DNA of 64,000 nucleotides, from NCBI GenBank assembly GCA_963843805.1, contig CAWJLY010000011.1:183683-247682 (forward strand). Reading direction: 5' to 3'. This document shows, in pieces, positions 30,628-40,997 of the stretch. Numbering within the stretch: the first letter of the stretch is position 1; every line of letters starts with the position of its first letter. The notes beneath the pieces were generated by a model. The model was not told the origin of the DNA. It saw only the letters and a list, made by a program, of their open reading frames with translations, and did not search any database. The DNA comes from Ideonella_A sp963843805. Lineage in GTDB: Bacteria; Pseudomonadota; Gammaproteobacteria; Burkholderiales; Burkholderiaceae_C. The translations under genes were made by a program, and so were the position numbers.

Positions 30628-31076
30628 AGCCGCCGCGGAACCGGCTCTGCCGGGCCGCTGGCGGTGCCCCTGGAGGGGAGGCGCCGAAGGCGCTTCGGGG
30701 TGGTCCAATCCACGGCTTTGCCGGGCCGCTGGCGACGCCCCTTGAGGGGTGCGCCGTAGGCGCTAAGGGGTGGTTCCGCCGCGGAACCGGCTTTGCCGGG
30801 CCGCTGGCGACGCCCCTTGAGGGGTGCGCCGTAGGCGCTAAGGGGTGGTTCCGCCGCGGAACCGGCTTTGCCGGGCCGCTGGCGACGCCCCTTGAGGGGT
30901 GCGCCGTAGGCGCTAAGGGGTGGTTCCGCCGCGGAACCGGCTTTGCCGGGCCGCTGGCGACGCCCCTTGAGGGGTGCGCCGTAGGCGCTAAGGGGTGGTT
31001 CCGCCGCGGAACCGGCTTTGCCGGGCCGCTGGCGACGCCCCTTGAGGGGTGCGCCGTAGGCGCTAAGGGGTGGTCC
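30628..31076. repeat. 75-bp tandem repeat array rich in hairpins
   Basis: At least four nearly identical 75-bp units start at 30771, 30846, 30921 and 30996, with two more diverged copies before them (from ~30628 and ~30700). Each unit contains nested inverted repeats: GGTTCCGCCGCGGAACC, CCGGCTTTGCCGG, CCCCTTGAGGGG and GCGCCGTAGGCGC. Because 75 is a multiple of three, open frames run through it on both strands, but they encode only a repeated 25-residue word and I do not regard them as genes. It fills the gap between eno and the DUF1330 gene. Confidence 0.92.
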
Positions 31077-31078
31077 AT

Positions 31079-31372
31079 TTACACGCCCTCGACCAGAACC
31101 ATGTTGAAAAATTCGGTGGCGCCATCGCGCTTGGCGCGGGCCTGGCGGTACAACTCGTCGCCGTAAAAGGCCTTGGCTTTTTCGAAGCTCGGAAATCGCA
31201 ACATCGCAAGCCGTGCCGGCTGCCAGTGGCCTTCGAGCGTTTCGTGGCGGCCGCCACGCACCAGATACTCGCCTCCCGCCGCCTTCACGGCGGCCGGAGC
31301 CGCTGCCATGTAGGCCTTGTATTGCTCGGCATCGGTGATTTTCATGTCGACGATGATGTAGGCAACGGGCAT
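31079..31372 (-). CDS. DUF1330 family protein
   Basis: A 97-residue ferredoxin-like (dimeric alpha-beta barrel) protein. It opens with MPVAYIIVDMKITDAEQY and carries FPSFEKAKAFY and NMVLVEG, the standard DUF1330 pattern. Function unknown; related folds bind small molecules or act as monooxygenase/isomerase scaffolds. Start 31372 was chosen over a longer in-frame start at 31411 because homologues begin here and GGA lies upstream. It sits between kdsA and eno, downstream of kdsA by 16 bases, so it probably shares that transcript. Confidence 0.88.
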   Translation of the reverse strand: MPVAYIIVDMKITDAEQYKAYMAAAPAAVKAAGGEYLVRGGRHETLEGHWQPARLAMLRFPSFEKAKAFYGDELYRQARAKRDGATEFFNMVLVEGV

Positions 31373-31388
31373 GACAGCGTCCTTCGGT

Positions 31389-32242
31389 TCAGCAGCTGAA
31401 GTCGTTTTCAAGCAGCGGCTGCTGCTTGATCACGCGATCGAGCGCCAGCAGCTGCTCGAGCAGTGCGCGCATGTGCTTGAGCGGCACCGCATTCGGCCCG
31501 TCGCTCATGGCGTGGGCCGGGTCGGGGTGCGTTTCCATGAACAGGCCCGCCACACCCACTGCGACCGCCGCCCGCGCCAGTACCGGCACGAACTCGCGTT
31601 GTCCTCCGCTGCTGGTGCCCTGGCCGCCGGGCAGCTGCACTGAATGGGTGGCGTCGAAAACCACCGGGGCGCCGGTCTCACGCATGATCGCCAACGAGCG
31701 CATGTCGCTGACCAGATTGTTGTAGCCGAAGCTGGCACCGCGTTCGCACGCCATGAAATTGTCTTCTGGCAGGTTTTTTTCGCGCGCCGCGGCGCGCGCC
31801 TTGTCGATCACGTTGCGCATGTCGTGCGGCGCCAGAAACTGCCCCTTCTTGATATTCACCGGCTTGCCCGATTGCGCGACGGCGCGGATGAAATCGGTCT
31901 GGCGACACAGGAATGCCGGCGTCTGCAGCACGTCGACCACCGCCGCAACCGCGGCAATGTCGGCCTCGTTGTGGACGTCGGTCAGCAGCGGCACACCGAG
32001 CTCGCGCTTGACCTTGGCCAGGATTTCCAGGCCACGCTCCATCCCCGGGCCGCGGAAGGTGGTGCCGCTGGAGCGGTTGGCCTTGTCGTAACTGCTCTTG
32101 AAGATGAACGGGATCGCCAGTTCGGTGGTGATTTCCTTCAGGCGGCCGGCAACGTCGATCTGCAATTGCTCGGATTCGACCACGCAAGGCCCGGCGATCA
32201 GGAAGAACGGCCGATCAAGGCCGACTTCGAAGCCACACAGTT

Positions 32243-32246
<4 letters not shown>
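31389..32246 (-). CDS. kdsA: 3-deoxy-8-phosphooctulonate (KDO-8-P) synthase
   Basis: A 285-residue aldolase-type enzyme joining arabinose-5-phosphate and phosphoenolpyruvate for LPS inner-core KDO. Family signs are FFLIAGPCVVESE, FKSSYDKANRSS, TDVHNEADI, LCRQTDF, NIKKGQFLAP and DATHSVQLPGG. ATG 32246 overlaps the pyrG stop (ATGA). Confidence 0.97.
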
Positions 32247-33910
<1,664 letters not shown>

Positions 33911-33952
33911 TGGATGCAGCCGTCGTGCGCAGGCTGAGGTGGTAAAGCGTGA

Positions 33953-34819
33953 TTATAGGGGTGGGGTGGCAGCCGAACCGTGGCGCTCGTTGCCCATCTT
34001 GCCCAGGCATTCGAGCACGGCGGCAGCGGTTTCTGCCGGCCGCTCGAACGGAAACAGGTGGCTGCCGGCGATCCAGCTGATGCGGCTGCCGCAGAAGCTT
34101 CGAGTCGCGCGCAGCCCGACCTGTTTGACTTCGACCGATTCGGTTCCGCCGATGAACGCCAGCGGACATTGCAGTGCCTGGCGTCGCAACATCCGGGCGA
34201 TGTGATGGGGCAGGGTGTCGTAGATGCGGGTCTCGATCTGGCGATCGAAGCCGAGTCGCACGCCGCTGGCGTCGGCGGTCATGGTCGAATCCACATAGTC
34301 CTGCAGCACGCCCGGCGCCCAACGGGCAAATGCGGGTTTGTCCGCGAAGTGTCGATACGCCGCTTCGGCATCCACCCATTGCTGGCGCCGCCGCCGCGAG
34401 ACCGCGCCGGGCGAATAACGTTTGCCGAGTCCGGTCAGTTGCGCGAGCTGAACCGCGCGACCGAGCAGCGGTGGCAGGATCGGTGAATCGAGCAACACGA
34501 CGCCCAGCGCCATTGGTGGCCGTTGCGCCGCCGCCAGGATGCTCAGGTAGCCGCCGAGCGAGTGACCGACCAGCCAGACCGGACCGCTGCGTTCGGTGTC
34601 GATCATGTCCAGCAGTTGATCGCGCAGATGGGGCCAGTTCAGGCTGACCGGAAACCGCTCGTCATGGCCGATCTTGTCGAGCGCCAGCACACGCCAGCCG
34701 GCGCTGCGCCAGATATCGAAGAGTTGCCGGTAGGTGCCGGCCGGAAAGCCGTTGGCGTGCGAAAAGACCAGCGTCGGCAGGCCTTCATCGCTGCGCTGTC
34801 CGGTGGGTGACTCGCTCAA
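33953..34819 (-). CDS. Alpha/beta hydrolase
   Basis: A ~288-residue alpha/beta-hydrolase fold with oxyanion region FSHANGFPAGTY, nucleophile elbow GHSLGGY (Ser), and a C-terminal GSHLFPFERP carrying the His. The start is probably the TTG at 34819, whose TTGA overlaps the stop of the Anbu gene; the frame is open further upstream but runs into that gene. Substrate unknown. Likely co-transcribed with Anbu. Confidence 0.82.
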   Translation of the reverse strand: MSESPTGQRSDEGLPTLVFSHANGFPAGTYRQLFDIWRSAGWRVLALDKIGHDERFPVSLNWPHLRDQLLDMIDTERSGPVWLVGHSLGGYLSILAAAQRPPMALGVVLLDSPILPPLLGRAVQLAQLTGLGKRYSPGAVSRRRRQQWVDAEAAYRHFADKPAFARWAPGVLQDYVDSTMTADASGVRLGFDRQIETRIYDTLPHHIARMLRRQALQCPLAFIGGTESVEVKQVGLRATRSFCGSRISWIAGSHLFPFERPAETAAAVLECLGKMGNERHGSAATPPL

Positions 34820-35652
34820 ACGATCTTCTGGCCCGAATGGGCAATCTTGCGCATCGGCTCGTAGCGGCTTGACGGTGCCTGCAACGGCACCTCGCAGGGA
34901 CCTTGCCCCCAATGCGGATCTTCCAGCGAATCGAAAACCTGGCGCAGCCGCTGCCCCCAACTGCTGTGGACCATCTCGAAATACGGGTTGTTCTCGTCGA
35001 TGCAGACGATCTGCTCGGTCTTCAACTGGTTGTTCTGATAAACCAGCAGATCCAGCGGCAAGCCGACCGACAGGTTGGAATTCATGGTCGAATCCATCGA
35101 CACCAGCGCCGCCTTGGCAGCCACTTCGAGCGGCGTGCCGGGGGCCAGCAGGCGGTCGAGTACCGGTTTGCCATATTTCGATTCGCCAACCTGGAAGAAG
35201 CAGGTCTCGCGGGTCGCCTCGATGAAATTGCCGGCCGAGTAGACCAGGAACAGGCGCATTGCCTCACCCTTGATCTGGCCGCCGAAAATCAACGAGACAT
35301 TGAAATCGACGCCACTGGCCTTCAGCGCCGGCCCGTCGTCGGCACGCACCCGGCGCACCGCCGAGCCGAGCACCCGCACCGCATCGAACATGCTGGTCGC
35401 GTTCCAGATGGTGATCGGTGCCGCGTCGGCATCGTCGGTGCTGGCCGGAATTTTCTCGACCTGCAAAATCTCACGGATCGACTGGCTGATCGACAGATTG
35501 CCGGCCGACAACATCACCATCAGGCGATCGTCGGGTTTCTCGTAGACGATCATCTTGCGGAAGGTGCTGATCTGATCGACCCCCGCGTTGGTTCGTGAAT
35601 CGGACAGAAAAACCAGGCCGGCTTCGAGTTTGATTCCAATGCAATACGTCAT
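34816..35652 (-). CDS. Anbu, proteasome-like Ntn peptidase
   Basis: A 278-residue member of the Anbu (ancestral beta-subunit) group, related to HslV and proteasome beta subunits. It begins MTYCIGI, so after Met removal Thr is the expected N-terminal nucleophile. LVFLSDSRTNAG, MVMLSAGNLS and the SMDSTMNSNLSVG segment match the Ntn fold. In many bacteria Anbu travels with an alpha-E protein, a transglutaminase-like protein and an ATP-grasp protein. None of these is next to it here; only an alpha/beta hydrolase overlaps downstream. Confidence 0.88.
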   Translation of the reverse strand: MTYCIGIKLEAGLVFLSDSRTNAGVDQISTFRKMIVYEKPDDRLMVMLSAGNLSISQSIREILQVEKIPASTDDADAAPITIWNATSMFDAVRVLGSAVRRVRADDGPALKASGVDFNVSLIFGGQIKGEAMRLFLVYSAGNFIEATRETCFFQVGESKYGKPVLDRLLAPGTPLEVAAKAALVSMDSTMNSNLSVGLPLDLLVYQNNQLKTEQIVCIDENNPYFEMVHSSWGQRLRQVFDSLEDPHWGQGPCEVPLQAPSSRYEPMRKIAHSGQKIV

Positions 35653-35670
35653 GCGGTGCAGTTTATGGCA

Positions 35671-35755
35671 ACGCTGAACAAGTCCCTCGCGGCGCGCGCA
35701 TCCTCGCGACGGGCGGTCTGCGAGGCGCGCCTACTCGCGGGCACTTGTTCAGCGT
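35671..35755. repeat. 85-bp imperfect palindrome between mutS and the Anbu gene
   Basis: Perfect 13-bp outer arms, ACGCTGAACAAGT (35671-35683) and ACTTGTTCAGCGT (35743-35755), enclose further pairing (GGCGCGC with GCGCGCC; CCTCGC with GCGAGG). The whole could fold into one long hairpin a few bases after the mutS stop. There is no T-run. It may be a dispersed palindromic (REP/MITE-like) element or a structured 3' end of mutS mRNA. Confidence 0.7.
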
Positions 35756-35759
35756 CGCC

Positions 35760-38387
35760 TCAGGGGGTTTGCAGCAGTTTCAGTTTGTACAGCACGGCCA
35801 GCGCATCGCGTGGCGTCAAGGCATCGGGATCGATTTCGGCGAGTGCCGCGTCGACTGCCGAAGGTTCGACACTCGGCGCCTCGGGTGCGGCGGCGAACAG
35901 ATCGATCTGCGCCTGATTGGCCTGCTGCTGCGCCTCCAGCGCCTCCAGTGTCGACCGCGCCTGACGTACCAGAGCGCCGGGCATACCGGCCAGCCGGGCC
36001 ACTTGCACGCCATAACTGCGGCTCGCCGGGCCGGGTTGGATGTCGTGCAGAAAAACGATCCGGTTGCCACTTTCTGCAGCCGAGACATGCACGTTGCGCG
36101 CCCGCTCATGGCGTGCCGGAAATTCGGTCAGTTCGAAATAATGGGTCGCGAACAAGGTGAACGACCGGTTGCGGTCGTGCAGCCAGCCGGCAATGGCGCC
36201 GGCCAGCGCCAGACCGTCGAAGGTCGAGGTGCCACGGCCGATCTCGTCCATCAGCACCAGCGAGTGCTCGCCTGCCTGGTTGAGGATGGCCGCCGCCTCG
36301 GTCATCTCGAGCATGAAGGTCGATTGCGCATTGGCCAGATCGTCGGCCGCGCCGATGCGGGTGTGGATGGCGTCGATCGGCCCGAGCCGGCAGGCCTGCG
36401 CCGGAACGTACGAACCCATCGCGGCCAGCAAGACGATCAAGGCGACCTGGCGCATGAAGGTGCTTTTGCCGCCCATGTTCGGGCCGGTGATCACCAGCAT
36501 CCGGTTCTGGCTGTCGAAGCGGCAATCGTTGGCCATGAAATTGCCGCCGCCGGTTTCGAGCAGGCGCGCTTCGACAACCGGATGGCGGCCGGCCGTGATC
36601 TCGATGCAGGCCTCGCGGACAAACTGCGGGCGGCACCAGCCGAGGCTCACGGCGCGCTCGCTGAGGGCGCACAAGGCGTCGAGCGAGGCCAGTGCTTTTG
36701 CCAGCGCACTCAATTCGGGCAGATGAAGCTGCAACTGATCGAGCAATTGCTCGAACAACCATTTTTCGCGGGCCAGCGCACGCTCCTGCGCCGACAAGGC
36801 CTTGTCCTCGAAGGCTTTCAATTCGGGCGTGATGTACCGCTCGGCGTTTTTCAGCGTCTGCCGGCGCTGATAGTCGGCCGGCACCTTGTCGACCTGACCC
36901 ATCGTCACTTCGATGTAGAAGCCGTGGACCTTGTTGAATTGAACCCGCAGATTGCCGATGCCGCTGCGTGTTCGCTCGCGGGCTTCGAGGTCGAGCAGGA
37001 AGGCATCGCAGTTCTGGCTGATGCCGCGCAGTTCGTCGAGATCGGCATCGAAGCCGGCTGCGATCACGCCGCCGTCACGCAACCAGACGGCAGGAACTTC
37101 AGCGATGGCCGAATCGAGCAGCCGAATCACGTCGGTCGGTGGTCGAAGTGCCGCGGCGATGCCGGTCAACAATCGCGCCGTCAGTGCGGAGTCATCTGCG
37201 GGCAGAAAACTGCGCAGCGCCGGCAACGCGGCCATCGTGCTGCGCAAGCCGGCCAGTTCGCGCGGGCGAACCTGGCGAAGTGCCAGTCGCGAGGTGATGC
37301 GCTCGACATCGCTGATGTCGCGCAAGAGGGTGCGCAAGTCACCGACACCGTGTGCGATCAACGCGCCGATGGCGTCGTGCCGATCGATGGCACGCGCCCG
37401 CTCGCGCGGCGGATGGGTCAGCCACTGGCGCAGCGCGCGGCTGCCCATGCCGCTGCGGCAGGTGTCGAGCAGCGACAGCAAGGTGGGCGAATCCTCGCCA
37501 CGCAGCGTCTGCGTCAACTCGAGATTGCGATGGGTTGTCGGTGGCAGATCGAGCAGCTCGCTCGACCGCTGAACGGTCAGGCTTCGCACATGCGCCAGCG
37601 CCTGGCCCTGGGTATGTTCGGCGTAACTCAGCAAGGCGGCGGCGGCCGCGTGTGCCGTGGTCAGCGCCTGTGCGTCGAAGCCGGCCAGGCTGGCCACCTG
37701 CAATTGCTCGCACAGTTTGCGCAGGCCCAGCGCCGAGTCGAACTGCCATGCCGGCCGGTGCGTGACGGCCATCCGGCTGCCGGACATGGCGGCGGGAATA
37801 TCGTCGCGATCGACCAGCGCCTCGGCCGCATCGAGCCGCGCCAGCCAGCCAGGCAATTCATGCTCGGCGCATTCGGTGATGCCGAGTTCGCCGCTCGACA
37901 GGCCCAGCCACGCCAGGCCATGGACAACCTGGCCACGCTTGCGCAGCGTCGACAGTGCCAACAGCAGCGCATCACTGTTGTCGGCCAGCAGTTCGCTGTC
38001 GGTGACGGTGCCTGGCGTGACCACTCGCACCACCTTGCGCTCGACCGGCCCCTTGGCGGTGGCCACATCACCCACCTGCTCGCAGATCGCCACCGCCTCG
38101 CCGAGCTTGATCAGCCTGGCCAGATAGCCGTCGACCGAATGCACCGGCACGCCGGCCATCACCACCGGCTCGCCAGCGCTCTGGCCACGCGTCGTCAGCG
38201 TGATGTCGAGCAATCGGTTGGCGCGCCGCGCGTCGTCGAAGAACAGCTCGTAGAAATCGCCCATCCGGTAGAACACCAGCGTGTCAGGGAAGTCGGCCTT
38301 GATGCGCAGGTACTGGGCCATCATGGGCGTGTGGCCGGTCAGGTCGGTGTTCTTCGCGGTGGATGGTGGATTGTCTTTTTGCATCAA
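35760..38387 (-). CDS. mutS: DNA mismatch repair protein MutS
   Basis: An 875-residue mismatch sensor. The N-terminal mismatch-binding domain has HTPMMAQYLRIK and the F-x-E segment in GDFYELFFDDA. Connector, lever and clamp domains follow, then the ATPase with Walker A GPNMGGKST, LVLMDEIGRGTSTFDGLALA and ATHYFELT. Frame intact and full length. A second, truncated mutS start lies at 44923-45024 beyond the accessory island, showing that recombination happened at this gene's 5' end. Confidence 0.98.
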   Translation of the reverse strand: MMQKDNPPSTAKNTDLTGHTPMMAQYLRIKADFPDTLVFYRMGDFYELFFDDARRANRLLDITLTTRGQSAGEPVVMAGVPVHSVDGYLARLIKLGEAVAICEQVGDVATAKGPVERKVVRVVTPGTVTDSELLADNSDALLLALSTLRKRGQVVHGLAWLGLSSGELGITECAEHELPGWLARLDAAEALVDRDDIPAAMSGSRMAVTHRPAWQFDSALGLRKLCEQLQVASLAGFDAQALTTAHAAAAALLSYAEHTQGQALAHVRSLTVQRSSELLDLPPTTHRNLELTQTLRGEDSPTLLSLLDTCRSGMGSRALRQWLTHPPRERARAIDRHDAIGALIAHGVGDLRTLLRDISDVERITSRLALRQVRPRELAGLRSTMAALPALRSFLPADDSALTARLLTGIAAALRPPTDVIRLLDSAIAEVPAVWLRDGGVIAAGFDADLDELRGISQNCDAFLLDLEARERTRSGIGNLRVQFNKVHGFYIEVTMGQVDKVPADYQRRQTLKNAERYITPELKAFEDKALSAQERALAREKWLFEQLLDQLQLHLPELSALAKALASLDALCALSERAVSLGWCRPQFVREACIEITAGRHPVVEARLLETGGGNFMANDCRFDSQNRMLVITGPNMGGKSTFMRQVALIVLLAAMGSYVPAQACRLGPIDAIHTRIGAADDLANAQSTFMLEMTEAAAILNQAGEHSLVLMDEIGRGTSTFDGLALAGAIAGWLHDRNRSFTLFATHYFELTEFPARHERARNVHVSAAESGNRIVFLHDIQPGPASRSYGVQVARLAGMPGALVRQARSTLEALEAQQQANQAQIDLFAAAPEAPSVEPSAVDAALAEIDPDALTPRDALAVLYKLKLLQTP

Positions 38388-38713
38388 TGACTTGGCTGCA
38401 TGTCGCGGCGAACGAAAAGAATTCGCCCGTCTGGTACTGCGGAATTATCGTGGGGCGACTTCCGACGCCGTGTCGATTGAAAAATGCGTTTGATGACAGT
38501 CACTTTGGACTCCATGCGGCGTTTTGGTCACCTGATGGAGTTGCCAGATGGGGCCGACTTGGCTTTCGCGAGCGGACTGGATGGGGACCATCGGCGAAGG
38601 TCTTCCAGGGGGTTCTTGACCAGTCCCCCAGCGTTCAAACTGGCTGGCTCGGACCGCTGAGTGTCGTAGCAACCTAAACCGTTGCCGGCTCCCTGAGCAC
38701 AGCACCCGGCGCA
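38388..38713. other. Region without a recognisable gene, upstream of mutS
   Basis: About 330 bases between the mutS start and the TumE promoter. Short frames exist on both strands but none resembles a protein I know. It must carry the present mutS promoter. Its sequence shows no similarity that I can see to the bases upstream of the truncated mutS copy at 45024. Confidence 0.4.
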
Positions 38714-38761
38714 TGTTGGCGAACTTGCCGACGACTTCATCTGTTGGCACAATTGCCAACA
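38714..38761 (+). promoter_or_regulatory. TumE/TumA promoter with two operator palindromes
   Basis: A perfect 20-bp palindrome, TGTTGGCACAATTGCCAACA (38742-38761), ends on the A of the tumE start codon. A related weaker copy, TGTTGGCGAACTTGCCGACG, lies 28 bp upstream (38714-38733). A -35-like TTGCCG (38725) and a -10-like CACAAT (38748) lie 17 bp apart and overlap them. This fits autorepression by the downstream HTH protein. The predicted transcript start falls at the start codon, so the message may be leaderless. Confidence 0.6.
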
Positions 38762-39048
38762 TGAAGGCCGAACTGATCACCCGCTTCAAGAGCGTTGCCG
38801 AGGATGGTGGCGTGATGGAACTGGTGGTCTGGCGCGTGCCGCGACCGGTGCCACCGACAGACCATGGCTACAAGTACCGAGCGGTCTACGCCTTGGACGG
38901 CGTGCGTGTGGTCGGATTCGACAACGAACGGGGCAAGGGCGACCACTGCCATCTGCACGGGCGGGAGCTGCCCTACACCTTCACCACGGTTGACGCCTTG
39001 GTGGAAGATTTCATCGCCGCCGTGGATGCGGCAAGGAGAACGCCATGA
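38761..39048 (+). CDS. tumE: TumE-family toxin (DUF6516)
   Basis: A 95-residue protein with the DUF6516/TumE pattern: a beta-rich core with GYKYRAVYAL, GFDNERGKGDHCHLHG and PYTFTTVDALVEDFI. In TumE-TumA pairs it is the toxin. ATG 38761 was chosen because homologues start MKAELI; an in-frame start at 38713 would read through the operators. Its stop overlaps the tumA start (ATGA). Confidence 0.85.
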   Translation: MKAELITRFKSVAEDGGVMELVVWRVPRPVPPTDHGYKYRAVYALDGVRVVGFDNERGKGDHCHLHGRELPYTFTTVDALVEDFIAAVDAARRTP

Positions 39049-39413
39049 CGACACGACGCACGCTCACCATCACCATGTCGCCCGACTGGCGCGCAGCCCT
39101 GCGGCAAGCGGGAAAGGCGGCGCAGGCCGACAGCTACCAGGGCGAGACGCTGAACTTCGAAAGCCCGGGTGCGTTCTTCGGCAGGCTGACTGAGCGTCGC
39201 TGGGCGTTGGTAACCGCCTTGCAGGGGCAGGGAGCGATGGCGGTGCGCGAGCTGGCGCGGCGCGCCGGGCGCGACGTCAAGCGCGTGCACGAAGATGTGC
39301 AGGTGCTGACCAGCCTGGGTCTGGTCGAACGAGATGACGCTGGCGGCGTGTTGTGTCCATATGCCGACGTGCACATCGACATGCACGTCCATCATGAAGT
39401 CGTCGCGTCATGA
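39045..39413 (+). CDS. tumA: TumA-family antitoxin, winged-HTH DNA-binding protein
   Basis: A 122-residue HVO_A0114-type winged helix protein. A winged HTH occupies ~55-105 (MAVRELARRAGRDVKRVHED, then LGLVERDDAGG). It follows tumE with a four-base overlap and has AAGGAG upstream. Expected to neutralise TumE and repress the shared promoter through the two palindromes. The C-terminus is His-rich (HIDMHVHHE). Confidence 0.85.
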   Translation: MTTRRTLTITMSPDWRAALRQAGKAAQADSYQGETLNFESPGAFFGRLTERRWALVTALQGQGAMAVRELARRAGRDVKRVHEDVQVLTSLGLVERDDAGGVLCPYADVHIDMHVHHEVVAS

Positions 39414-39591
39414 ATCGGCACCCGGGCAGGGCGCGTAAGGCGCCAAGCCGCTCTTCGCCCGTGCTGACACTCGGCAATCCAGGAACAGCCAGCGAGGCTC
39501 TGCGAAAGTCAGCAAGCTGTTGTAGACCCGTCGATGAACAATCAAAGAGGAGTACCCGGAAACGACCCTTATGGAGAGCTTTTCATAAGCA

Positions 39592-39616
39592 GCGTTATGC
39601 GCAGCACGCAGTTATG
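39592..39616 (+). repeat. Left outer inverted repeat of the RIT element
   Basis: 25 bp beginning GCGTTATGCGCAGCACGCAG. Its reverse complement matches 43086-43110 at 24 of 25 positions. Confidence 0.85.
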
Positions 39617-39684
39617 AACAGTTCCTGGGCTTGATCCGGCCGCAGGTCGCGATTTCTCTGGGCAGTCTGCCAGGAGGGGTGCCG

Positions 39685-39699
39685 TTGAACTGGACATAA
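39685..39699 (+). repeat. Left inner inverted repeat of the RIT element
   Basis: TTGAACTGGACATAA; its partner at 43013-43027, reversed, reads TTGAACTGCACGTAA (13 of 15). Confidence 0.7.
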
Positions 39700-39745
39700 G
39701 TTCCGGGCCGGCGCATGGATGGAGATCTCACAACTGGAGATCGCC

Positions 39746-40997
39746 ATGGACTTGATCCGCTCATTGCACCCGTTGGCCAGGGCTTGGCTGCTCGACGGTC
39801 CGCTGTCTTCGTACGTCGGTGCATTCCAGGACTTGCTGGAGCGAGGCCGGTACGCCGAAGGCAGCTCGGAGACGGCCCTTCGTGCGCTGGTCGCACTTTG
39901 CCCACTGGATGACGAAGTGCCAGGTATCTGCCGAGCAGATCGACGAAGCCCTCGTCGAGCAGTTTCTGGATTCGCATCTGCCGCGCTGCGACTGCCATCC
40001 CGCGGCTCTGCGTACACGCAGCGGCTTGAGCGCCAGTCTCGGACACCTTCTCGCCTTGTTGCGGGAACAGCATGTCATCGTGGAACTGCCAAGCCCCAGC
40101 GGTCCCAATGCAGACGAACTGAACCGTTACAACATCCACATGCGCGACGCCCGCGGCCTGGCCATAGGCACGCGCGAGGATCGGCTGGTACTCGTAGGTC
40201 GTTTGCTGCAATGCAAGTTCGCGGGCAAGGCCATCGCCATCGGCGAGTTGCAGCCGGAAGACGTTCGCGGCTTCATCGCAACCGAGCTCACGCGGGTCAG
40301 CAGCGCATCGCATGCCAGCGCGGTCACTGCGGCGCTGCGGGCCTACTTCCGATACCGCGGGACCTGCGGTGACGCAGTGAACAGCCTGCTCGGCGCTATC
40401 TCGTCGCCGGTGCGATGGAGCCAGGCGTCGTTGCCGCGCGCGCTGACGACCGAGGAAGTCGAGCGCCTCGAAGCGCATTGCGCCAAGGCCAAGCGGGCGC
40501 CGCTGCGCCTGCTGGCCATGGTTCGCCTGGCCCTGGATCTCGGACTGCGCGTGGGCGAGATCGCCAAGCTGGAGATCAGCGACTTCGATTGGCGAGCCGG
40601 CACGGTGACCCTGAAGCGAACGAAGTCTCAGCGCCAGGATGTACTGCCGCTGCCGGCTATAACCGGGCAAGCGCTGGCAGAGTACATGAGGCGCGAACGA
40701 CCAGCAACCACGTTGCCGTCGCTGTTCGTCCGTAAGTTGGCGCCACACGACAGACCCATCGGCGTCGACACAGTGAGCCAGGCAATCGGGCGAGCCCTGC
40801 GAGGTGCTGGCATCTCACGCGGTTGCCACTCATTGCGCCATACGCTGGCCTGTCGCTTGGTCAACAGCGGCAGTTCGATCAAGGAGGTTGCGGATGTGCT
40901 TCGGCATCGATCGCTGGACACCTCGCTGATCTACGCCAAGCTCGACTTGCAACTGCTTGCCGAGGTCGCTCTGCCTTGGCCTGGGAGCGCATCATGA
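39746..40997 (+). CDS. RIT tyrosine recombinase A (frameshifted)
   Basis: First recombinase of the trio. ATG 39746 has GGAG eight bases upstream and opens MDLIRSLHPLARAW. The frame shifts near 39893: the first ~49 codons are one base out of phase with the rest (HFAHWMTKCQVSAEQIDEA onward). The C-terminal catalytic domain is complete, with LGLRVGE (first Arg), CHSLRHTLACRL (HxLR) and IYAKLD (Tyr nucleophile). The stop overlaps the next gene's start (ATGA at 40994). Confidence 0.85.

Noticed and set aside
38445..38789. A 114-codon minus-strand frame between mutS and tumE
   Set aside because: No recognisable motif, no ribosome site, and it overlaps the tumE operators.
39414..39591. Additional attC site or integron integrase remnant left of the RIT element
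   Set aside because: No paired RYYYAAC/GTTRRRY cores and no integrase-like reading on the minus strand.
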